A DNA stretch of 64,000 nt. Source: Streptomyces shenzhenensis (lineage in GTDB: Bacteria > Actinomycetota > Actinomycetes > Streptomycetales > Streptomycetaceae). Position numbers and translations under genes: made by a program. Location: NCBI RefSeq assembly GCF_003688995.1, contig NZ_PENI01000004.1, positions 400,269 to 464,268 of the forward strand. The letters are read 5' to 3'. The notes under the pieces are model-generated. The model made no database searches and was not told where the DNA came from. It saw only the letters and a program-made list of their open reading frames with translations. Shown here piece by piece: positions 26,854 through 33,543 of the stretch. The first letter of the stretch is position 1; the number at the start of each line of letters is the position of its first letter.

Positions 26854-26886
26854 TGGTCCAGACCTTTCGTCAAGAGGTCTGGACCA
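26854..26886 (-). promoter_or_regulatory. DasR-like paired sites at the chitinase promoter
   Basis: TGGTCCAGACCT (26854-26865) and AGGTCTGGACCA (26875-26886) form an inverted pair of the 12-bp motif known from streptomycete chitinase promoters. Each half resembles the DasR site core TGGTCTAGACCA. They lie 55-88 bp before the chitinase start. Confidence 0.8.
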
Positions 26887-26895
26887 AAATGACCC

Positions 26896-26957
26896 TGACA
26901 AGTGACAGCTAACAGATGACAGATGACAGATATTGAAATCTGTCATCTGTCATGTCA
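26896..26957. promoter_or_regulatory. Dense TGACA/TGTCA operator array
   Basis: Seven TGACA or TGTCA elements in 62 bp. They include a perfect 15-bp inverted repeat, TGACAGATGACAGAT at 26917-26931 with its complement at 26938-26952, around a 6-bp spacer ATTGAA. Two direct TGACA elements lie at 26897-26901 and 26903-26907. It begins 69 bp ahead of the aldo/keto reductase start and ends 11 bp before it. The TetR regulator downstream is the obvious candidate ligand. Confidence 0.7.
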
Positions 26958-26968
26958 GGGTGGGGCGC

Positions 26969-27979
26969 ATGACGACACACATCCGCACCCTCGGAAACAC
27001 CGGCCCCCAGACCTCGGCCCTCGGCCTCGGCTGCATGGGCATGTCCGCGATGTACGGCGAGGCGGACCGGGCCGAATCGATCGCCACCGTCCACGCCGCC
27101 CTGGAGGCGGGCGTGACCCTGCTGGACACCGGCGACTTCTACGCCATGGGCCACAACGAGATGCTGGTCGGTGAGGCGCTGCGCACCGCGCCCGCGGCCC
27201 GCCGCGAACAGGCGCTGATCAGCGTGAAGTTCGGCGCGCTGCGCGACCCGGACGGCAACTGGAGCGGACACGACGGCCGGCCGGCCGCCGTGAAGAACTT
27301 CGCCGCCCACTCGCTCCAGCGCCTCGGCGTCGACCACATCGACATCTACCGCATCGCGCGCCTCGACCCGGACGTACCGATCGAGGAGACCGTCGGCGCC
27401 ATCGCCGAACTGATCGAGAAGGGATACGTCCGGCACGTCGGCCTGAGCGAGGTCGGCCCCGAGACCATCCGCCGGGCCGCGGCCACCGCCCCGATCTCGG
27501 ACCTCCAGATCGAGTACGCGATCATCACCCGCGACATCGAGCGGGAGATCCTGCCGACCACCCGCGAACTGGGCATCGGCATCACCGCGTACGGCGTGCT
27601 CTCCCGGGGCCTGCTCTCCGGCCACTTCACCCACGACCGGCAGCTCGCCGCCAATGACTTCCGTGCCTTCGCGCCCCGCTTCCAGGGCGAGAACCTCCGG
27701 CACAACCTCGACCTCGTCGAGGCGCTTCGGGAGATCGCCGAGCACAAGGGCGTGAGCGTCGCGCAGATCGCCATCGCCTGGGTGCTCTCGCGCGGCGAGG
27801 ACATCGTGCCGCTGGTCGGCGCCCGCACCCGGGAGCGGCTGGCCGAGTCGCTGGGCGCCCTCGATGTGACGCTGGACGCGGCCGACCTGGCGGCGATCGA
27901 GAAGGCCGTACCGGCGGACGCGGCGGCGGGCGCCCGCTACCCGGCCGCGCAGCTGGCACACCTCGGCACCGAGCAGTGA
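26969..27979 (+). CDS. Aldo/keto reductase with altered catalytic tetrad
   Basis: NADP-dependent oxidoreductase, 336 residues, (beta/alpha)8 barrel. LGLGCMGMS opens the barrel. LLDTGDFYAMG gives catalytic Asp and Tyr and ISVKFG the Lys. In the fourth position, where most relatives have YYQHRVDP, this protein has YRIARLDPDVPIEE, so the usual His is Ala. LVGARTRERL binds NADPH phosphate. ATG 26969 follows AGGGTGGGG. A TetR gene follows 26 bp after the stop, and a palindromic operator precedes the gene. Substrate unknown. The His change occurs in some AKR subfamilies and need not abolish activity. Confidence 0.92.
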   Translation: MTTHIRTLGNTGPQTSALGLGCMGMSAMYGEADRAESIATVHAALEAGVTLLDTGDFYAMGHNEMLVGEALRTAPAARREQALISVKFGALRDPDGNWSGHDGRPAAVKNFAAHSLQRLGVDHIDIYRIARLDPDVPIEETVGAIAELIEKGYVRHVGLSEVGPETIRRAAATAPISDLQIEYAIITRDIEREILPTTRELGIGITAYGVLSRGLLSGHFTHDRQLAANDFRAFAPRFQGENLRHNLDLVEALREIAEHKGVSVAQIAIAWVLSRGEDIVPLVGARTRERLAESLGALDVTLDAADLAAIEKAVPADAAAGARYPAAQLAHLGTEQ

Positions 27980-28005
27980 CCCCCGGGCCGGGTACGGTCT
28001 AGGCC

Positions 28006-28602
28006 ATGGCAGCGACCGGCGAGACCCTGACCAGCGAGCGCATCCTCGAGGCGACCGAGGAGGTGTTGCGCCGCCACGGCCCGGCGAAGGCCACCGTCGT
28101 GGACGTGGCGCGCGCCCTCGGCGTCAGCCATGGCACCGTCTACCGGCACTTCCGTACCAAGGCCGCGCTGCGGGAGGCGGTCACCAAGCGCTGGCTCGAC
28201 CGCACCTCGGAGCTGCTGGCCGGCATCGTCGCCGAGGACGGCGACCCGGAGGTCCGGCTGCGGGACTGGCTCGCCGCGCTGTTCGCCGCCAAGCGCCGCA
28301 AGGCGGGCCTTGACCCCGAGCTGTTCGCCACCTACACCGTGCTGACCGACGAGAACGGCGAGGCGGTCGCCGACCACGTCACCGATCTGATCGCCCAGCT
28401 GACCCGGATAGTCCGGGACGGGACCGAGTCAGGCGGCTTCACCGTGTCCGACCCCGCCACCGCCGCCCGCGCCGTCTTCCACGCCACCGGCCGCTTTCAC
28501 GACCCCGCCTATGCGCGGGAGTGGCAACGCCCGGGCATCGAGGACGAGTTCACCGCGCTCGTCGATCTGCTGGTACGCGGTCTCAGGTCACCTTCACCGT
28601 GA
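28006..28602 (+). CDS. TetR-family regulator
   Basis: A 198-residue repressor. The helix-turn-helix is at residues about 28-60 (ATVVDVARALGVSHGTVYRHFRTKAALREAV). The ligand domain is typical in length and ends with ARAVFHATGRFHDP. It sits 26 bp after the aldo/keto reductase on the same strand, so the pair is probably co-transcribed and self-regulated through the TGACA array at 26896-26957. Ligand unknown. Confidence 0.92.
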   Translation: MAATGETLTSERILEATEEVLRRHGPAKATVVDVARALGVSHGTVYRHFRTKAALREAVTKRWLDRTSELLAGIVAEDGDPEVRLRDWLAALFAAKRRKAGLDPELFATYTVLTDENGEAVADHVTDLIAQLTRIVRDGTESGGFTVSDPATAARAVFHATGRFHDPAYAREWQRPGIEDEFTALVDLLVRGLRSPSP

Positions 28603-28686
28603 CGGTCGGCGAGCGGACCTTGCCGGATGCCGCCCGCAGGTGTTCGGCGCGCTTGGTGTGCCCGGTGAAGGTCGCTGTGTGTTGCC
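28586..28686 (-). pseudogene. Possible tail fragment of a lost secreted protein
   Basis: On the minus strand a frame with streptomycete codon usage ends TATFTGHTKRAEHL ... SPTVTVKVT and a TGA inside the TetR stop region. It looks like the beta-rich end of an exported protein, with no start or upstream part. A remnant, weakly supported. Confidence 0.3.
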
Positions 28687-28796
28687 GGCCTCGGCGATGA
28701 CCGAGGGCCGCATGGGCCGCGGGCGACGGGCGACGGGCCGCCTGCGGCGAAGGCCCCCGAGGTGACGGTCGGCGCCGGTTCCGGCGGGCCGCAGCG

Positions 28797-29015
28797 TCAG
28801 CGCGGCGGCGGGGAGTCCGCGGGATCCACCGTTGCCTGGTGGGCCTCGGCCAGATGCTCGGCCGCCTTCAGCCAGGGCAGGAACTGCGCCCCTTGCCGCC
28901 AGCCGCAGGTGTCACACCTGATCGTGCGCTGCACTCCCGTGCGCTCCACCCTGACCACGTGTTCCCGGCCGTGCCGGTCCCGGCGGCTCACCTTGCTCGT
29001 GTTGATCTGCGGCAT
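28797..29015 (-). CDS. Small zinc-finger-like protein (72 aa)
   Basis: A 72-residue basic protein. VQRTIRCDTCGWRQGAQFL with AAEHLAEAHQATVDP makes a C-x2-C ... H-x4-H pattern, a C2H2-like zinc site. The N-terminus (MPQINTSKVSRRDRHGREHVVRVER) is charged. GGAG lies 5 nt before ATG 29015. I do not recognise a named family, but the metal motif, ribosome site and codon usage support a real gene. It may bind nucleic acid. Confidence 0.65.
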   Translation of the reverse strand: MPQINTSKVSRRDRHGREHVVRVERTGVQRTIRCDTCGWRQGAQFLPWLKAAEHLAEAHQATVDPADSPPPR

Positions 29016-29518
29016 GACGTCTCCAGCGTCCGTTCACGGCGAGTGCTGTCCGGATCGTGCAGCAAGGAGTGTGCAGGAAGACCAACATCAACAGGGAGCA
29101 CTTCACACCGAGTTGGCCAAGCCGTGTCCTGCGGGAGCGTCCCGCTGCTACGGCCAGGCGTTCGGCGACGGCGGAGCCGGAACCGGTGCCGCTTCATGGG
29201 CCTGGGCCGGTTCGCTATCTGGTGCGCGTTGCGGCCCCGCTCGGCCCGCACCCGCTCGCCCGGCCGGTGCGCTCGGACGACCGAGGCCACGCGCCGCGAC
29301 AGCGGGGTCGTGCTCGCCGCCGCCGGTTCCCGGGAACCGGCGGCGGCGGTCGACACCCGTCGCACGGCCCGCCGGCCGGCCGACCGCCTGGACGTGCCGG
29401 TCGTCCCCGCCGACCGCACCCGCGGCCGGCACCGGATCGCGGTGGCTTCCTGTTTCACGGCCCAGGACCGGTTCGCCGCCGAGGGGGCGTGCCCCCTGGG
29501 GGCAGGGCTGCAGAGGTC
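29016..29518. other. Region without a clear gene; decayed repeat copies
   Basis: All frames are long and open because of GC content, but none has a good ribosome site or known motif. Segments near 29188 (CTTCATGGGCCTGGGCCGGT) and 29446 are diverged relatives of the 201-bp unit that follows, so decay of an older array extends to about 29.15 kb. A strong dyad of GCCGCCGCCGGTTCCCGG type lies near 29318-29350. Confidence 0.5.
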
Positions 29519-30065
29519 GTCCGACGGTGCCCGCGAATCCCGGACACACCGTGCCCGGGCAGACGCGCGGGCGCCCGGCCGCTTCAATGGCCCCGGTCCG
29601 GTCCGCCACCTAGTGCGCTGCGCTGATGGCCCCCGGATCGCCTCTGCCCCCCTGGGCGCCCACCCCGCGATGGCTCGCCTGGTTCTGCATCGCTACGACC
29701 GGATGCTGGCGGCGGCGAAATCGTCCGACGGTGCTCGCGAACCCCGGACACACCGTGGCCCCGGCAGACGCGTGGGCGCCCGGCGGCTTCATGGCCCGGG
29801 GCCGGTCCGCCGCCCAGGGCGCTGGACAGGCCCCCTGGATCGCCTCCGCCCCTTGGGCGCCCACCCCGCGATGGCTCGCCTGGTTCTGCATCGCTACGAC
29901 CGGATGCTGGCGGCGGCGAAATCGTCCGACGGTGCCCGTGAACCCCGGACACACCGTGGCCCCGGCAGACGCGTGGGCGCCCGGCGGCTTCATGGCCCCG
30001 GGCCGGTCCGCCGCCCAGGGCGCCGAACAGGCCCCCTGGATCGCCTGCGCCCCTTGGGCACCGGT
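29519..30065. repeat. 201-bp tandem repeat array
   Basis: About 2.7 units. The mark GTCCGACGGTG occurs at about 29519, 29723 and 29924, spaced 204 then 201 bp. The last two units are nearly identical; the first is diverged. The period is a multiple of three, so a minus-strand frame (29610-30176) runs through as 67-residue repeats containing QHPVVAMQNQASHRGVGAQG and MKPPGAHASAGATVCPGF. That frame has the best third-position GC, yet no start signal or known domain. Coding status is open. Confidence 0.7.
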
Positions 30066-30169
30066 GTTGGCGGGACACCGGAGACAGGCCCGAAAAAACC
30101 CTCGCAGGTGCTCGTCTCGCCCGATAGGGTCTCGCGTTGTTCCCGCTGCGGTGAGAGTAGGTTGCGTCA

Positions 30170-30550
30170 ATGGCATGTCGTATCAGTGAGCTCGTGCTCG
30201 GTTGCCGTGACCCCGAGGCGCTGGCGCGGTTCTGGTGCGAGGTCCTGGACTTCGTAGTGCTCCACCGCGAAGCGGACGGCAGCCTCGAGATCGGTCCGCG
30301 CGAAGGGTTCGGCGGCCCGCAGCCGACGATCTTCCTCAGCTGCAGGGACGAGCCGGAGCAGGGGAAGCCCCGGCTGCACATCGACGTCAACGCCACCGAC
30401 CGCGATCAGGACGCCGAGCTCGAACGCCTCCTGAAGCTCGGGGCGCGCCCGGCGGACATCGGCCAGACCGGCGAGGAGTCCTGGCACGTTCTCGCCGACC
30501 CCGAGGGCAACGAGTTCTGCCTGCTCAAGGCCCGCCTCAACCCGCTCTAG
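30170..30550 (+). CDS. VOC-family protein (glyoxalase/bleomycin-resistance fold)
   Basis: A 126-residue single-unit VOC protein. ISELVLGCRDPEALARFWCEVLDF is the first beta-alpha-beta-beta module, RLHIDVNATDRD the central strand and WHVLADPEGNEFCLL the typical C-terminal module with the metal-region Glu. Many such proteins in actinobacteria are of unknown substrate; some bind antibiotics or act as dioxygenases. Its last four bases overlap the end of the convergent MFS gene. Confidence 0.88.
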   Translation: MACRISELVLGCRDPEALARFWCEVLDFVVLHREADGSLEIGPREGFGGPQPTIFLSCRDEPEQGKPRLHIDVNATDRDQDAELERLLKLGARPADIGQTGEESWHVLADPEGNEFCLLKARLNPL

Positions 30551-31998
30551 CCGCGTCCGGGCGCGCCCACCGCCTGGAGCACTTCGGTCGAGTCCAGGCG
30601 CTCGGCCGTCCGCTCGGCGGTGCGGCGGGCCCAGTGTCCGCTGGTCAGCGCGCCGACGACGAGCACCGCGGCGCCGCACGCGGTGAGGATCCACCAGCCG
30701 GGCCGGGCCGCGTCGACGAAGGCCGGGGCGAACGCCGCCGAGCCGATGCCGGCCGCCAGCACGGACCCGATCACCGCGACCCCGAGCGTCTGCCCGAGCT
30801 GCCGGCTGGTGGAGGCGACGGCAGCCGCGACCCCCGCCTGGGCCCGCGGCATGCCGGACACCGCGGTGTTGGTGATCGGCGCGTTCACGAAGCCGAAGCC
30901 GATGCCGAACAGGACGTACCCGGCGAGCCGGGAGAGGTCCGAGGTCTCCGCCTCGAACGCGGCGAACAGCACGCTGCCCGCGGTCATCGCGACGCCCGCG
31001 ATCAGCAGCGGCAGCCGCGGCCCCCGGCTGCCGACCAGCCGCCCGGAGATCGGCGCGCACAGGAACGTGGGCGCCGCCATGGGCAGCATCCACAGGCCGG
31101 CGTGCAGCGCGTCGAGGCCGCGTACGCTCTGCAGATACAGCGTCGACAGGAACAGGAAGCCGCCCAGCGCGGCGAACGCGCTGATCGCGATGACCGTGGC
31201 ACCGCTGAACGGCGCCGAACGGAAGAAGCGCAGGTCGATGAGGGGTTCCGGGCGCCGGGGCTCGTACCGCAGAAGGCCCAGCAGGGCGATCAGGGCGACC
31301 GCGGCGAAGGGCAGCACCGTGCCGGCGCCCGCGTGGGGCGCCTCGATGATGGCGTACGTCAGCGCGCCGAACAGCGCGATCACCAGCACCTGGCCGACCG
31401 GGTCGGGGCGGCGGGGGTGGGGAGCGCGGGACTCGGGGACGTAGCGCAGGGTGAGCAGGAGGGCGGCGAGGCCGATCGGGATGTTGATCCAGAAGATCGC
31501 GCGCCAGCCGACGACCTCCACCAGCAGCCCGCCGACCAGCGGCCCCGCGGCCATGGATATGCCGATCACGGCGCCCCAGGCGCCGATGGCGCGGGCGCGC
31601 TCGCGCGGCTCGGTGAAGGTGTTCGTGATGATCGACATGGCGACCGGGTTGAGCATCGAACCGCCGACCGCCTGGATCATGCGGAAGGCGACCAGTGACT
31701 CCAGGTTCGGCGCGAGGGAGCACAGCAGCGAGCCGATCGTGAAGACCGCGAGGCCCGCCATGAAGACCCGCTTGCGGCCGATCCGGTCGGCCGTGGAGCC
31801 GGCGAGCATCAACAGTGAGGCCAGTACCAGCGTGTACGCGTCGATGGTCCACTGCAGCCCCGAGGTGCTGGTGTTCAGTTCGCGCTGCATCGACGGGAGA
31901 GCGACGTTCAGGACCGTGTTGTCCAGGCTGACGATCAGCAGACTCATACAGCAGATCGCCAGGATCAGCGAACGTCGGCGCGCACTGAGTTGATGCAT
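30547..31998 (-). CDS. MFS drug exporter, DHA2 (14-TMS) type
   Basis: A 483-residue proton-driven exporter with about 14 spans. LDNTVLNVALPSMQREL is motif D1-like in span 1, LQWTIDAYTL and AGSTADRIGRKRVF give motif A, and GAWGAVIGISMAAGPLVGGLL is the antiporter motif C. This places it with EmrB/QacA-like multidrug pumps. ATG 31998 has no strong ribosome site. No regulator is adjacent; dus is divergent. It ends against the VOC gene with a 4-bp overlap. Confidence 0.93.
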   Translation of the reverse strand: MHQLSARRRSLILAICCMSLLIVSLDNTVLNVALPSMQRELNTSTSGLQWTIDAYTLVLASLLMLAGSTADRIGRKRVFMAGLAVFTIGSLLCSLAPNLESLVAFRMIQAVGGSMLNPVAMSIITNTFTEPRERARAIGAWGAVIGISMAAGPLVGGLLVEVVGWRAIFWINIPIGLAALLLTLRYVPESRAPHPRRPDPVGQVLVIALFGALTYAIIEAPHAGAGTVLPFAAVALIALLGLLRYEPRRPEPLIDLRFFRSAPFSGATVIAISAFAALGGFLFLSTLYLQSVRGLDALHAGLWMLPMAAPTFLCAPISGRLVGSRGPRLPLLIAGVAMTAGSVLFAAFEAETSDLSRLAGYVLFGIGFGFVNAPITNTAVSGMPRAQAGVAAAVASTSRQLGQTLGVAVIGSVLAAGIGSAAFAPAFVDAARPGWWILTACGAAVLVVGALTSGHWARRTAERTAERLDSTEVLQAVGAPGRG

Positions 31999-32116
31999 GA
32001 GTTCGATCGTACGCCCGCATCGATAGTGTGTCTAACTAATGAATCATGCGGGCGTCATGGTCCCGGTTGTCCACAGGCGGGGGCGAGCGGCCGCCGGAGT
32101 GCGGGACAATGGGGCA

Positions 32117-33298
32117 ATGCCCACGCCGTCGACCACCCTCGTGTCTCCCCTGCGGATCGGCCCGCACACGGTGCAGCCGCCCGTCGTGCTCGCCCCCATG
32201 GCCGGGATCACCAACGCGCCCTTCCGGACGCTGTGCCGGTCCTTCGCCGGAGGCGAATCGATGGATGGAGCCAGCGGGGGCAAGGGGCTCTTCGTGAGCG
32301 AGATGATCACGACCCGGGCCCTGGTCGAGCGCAACGAGAAGACCATGCAGTTGATCCACTTCGACGCGACCGAGCAGCCGCGCTCGATCCAGCTGTACGG
32401 GGTCGACCCGGCCACCGTCGGCAAGGCCGTCCGCATGATCGCGGAGGAGGACCTGGCCGACCACATCGACCTGAACTTCGGCTGCCCGGTGCCCAAGGTG
32501 ACGCGCAAGGGCGGCGGCTCGGCCCTGCCGTACAAGCGCAATCTGCTGCGCGCGATCCTGCGCGAGGCCGTCGCCGGTGCGGGCGAACTGCCGGTGACGA
32601 TGAAGATGCGCAAGGGCATCGACGACGACCACCTCACCTACCTGGACGCCGGACGGATCGCGGTCGAGGAGGGCGTGACCGCCATCGCGCTGCACGGCCG
32701 CACCGCCGCCCAGCACTACGGCGGCACGGCGGACTGGGCGGCCGTCGCCCGGCTCAAGGAGCATGTGCCGGAGATCCCGGTGCTCGGCAACGGCGACATC
32801 TGGTCGGCCGAGGACGCGCTGCGGATGGTGCGCGAGACCGGCTGCGACGGGGTGGTCGTGGGGCGCGGCTGCCTCGGCCGGCCGTGGCTCTTCGCGGACC
32901 TGGCCGCGGCCTTCGAGGGCCGTACGCAGGACCTCATGCGGCCGGCCCTGCGCGAGGTCGCCGACGTCATGGTCCGGCACGCGGGCCTGCTCGGCGAGTG
33001 GATCGGCGACGAGGCGCGGGGTGTGATCGACTTCCGCAAGCATGTCGCCTGGTACCTCAAGGGCTTCGCGGTCGGCTCCGAGATGCGCAAGCGCCTCGCG
33101 ATCACCTCGTCCCTCGCCGACCTCCGGGCCGGCCTGGACGAACTGGACCTGGACCAGCCCTGGCCCACCGGCGCCGACGGCCCCCGCGGCCGTACCTCCG
33201 GCAACAACCGGGTGGTCCTGCCGGACGGCTGGCTGAGAGACCCCTACGACTGCGCGGGCGTCACGGAGGACGCGGAACTGGACACCTCCGGCGGCTGA
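32117..33298 (+). CDS. dusB: tRNA-dihydrouridine synthase
   Basis: FMN enzyme of 393 residues reducing uridine in tRNA D-loops. VVLAPMAGITNAPFRTLC opens the barrel, DLNFGCPVPKVTRKGGGSAL contains the catalytic Cys (about residue 127), MKMRKG and ALHGRTAAQHYGG are FMN-phosphate and RNA-contact segments, and GNGDIWSAEDA follows. The C-terminal helical domain has FRKHVAWYLKGF. ATG 32117 (MPTPSTTLVSPL) is 26 codons inside the longest frame. The call to the Dus family is certain; the DusB subtype is from the sequence blocks. Confidence 0.95.
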   Translation: MPTPSTTLVSPLRIGPHTVQPPVVLAPMAGITNAPFRTLCRSFAGGESMDGASGGKGLFVSEMITTRALVERNEKTMQLIHFDATEQPRSIQLYGVDPATVGKAVRMIAEEDLADHIDLNFGCPVPKVTRKGGGSALPYKRNLLRAILREAVAGAGELPVTMKMRKGIDDDHLTYLDAGRIAVEEGVTAIALHGRTAAQHYGGTADWAAVARLKEHVPEIPVLGNGDIWSAEDALRMVRETGCDGVVVGRGCLGRPWLFADLAAAFEGRTQDLMRPALREVADVMVRHAGLLGEWIGDEARGVIDFRKHVAWYLKGFAVGSEMRKRLAITSSLADLRAGLDELDLDQPWPTGADGPRGRTSGNNRVVLPDGWLRDPYDCAGVTEDAELDTSGG

Positions 33299-33524
33299 CG
33301 CCTCCTGGGCAGCGCCGACCGCCCGTCCGACACGGAGCGGCCATGGCCACGGCGGTGGGCTGGGTGACCGGCCTCGGCGCCTTCCGGGCGGCGTACGTCT
33401 CCTGACGAGCCGGGTGCGGACCAACGCACCGGAGGGCCCCGCCGGGGTGGCTGCGGCGCCACCGCCGGCCGGTCCCTCTGGCAGGTGCCGTGGGGCGGGC
33501 CCGGGGCACGCGCGTGCTTCGAGG

Positions 33525-33543
33525 CCGCCCCGGGACGGGGCGG
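33525..33543 (-). terminator. Terminator after the sulfatase gene
   Basis: Perfect stem CCGCCCCG (33525-33532) and CGGGGCGG (33536-33543) with a 3-nt loop, touching the sulfatase stop codon. The rest of the 245-bp spacer back to dus shows no gene beyond a 20-codon frame at 33342-33404. Confidence 0.7.

Noticed and set aside
29519..30065. 201-bp repeats as a CRISPR or rRNA-like array
   Set aside because: Units are too long and contiguous, no spacers and no cas genes nearby.
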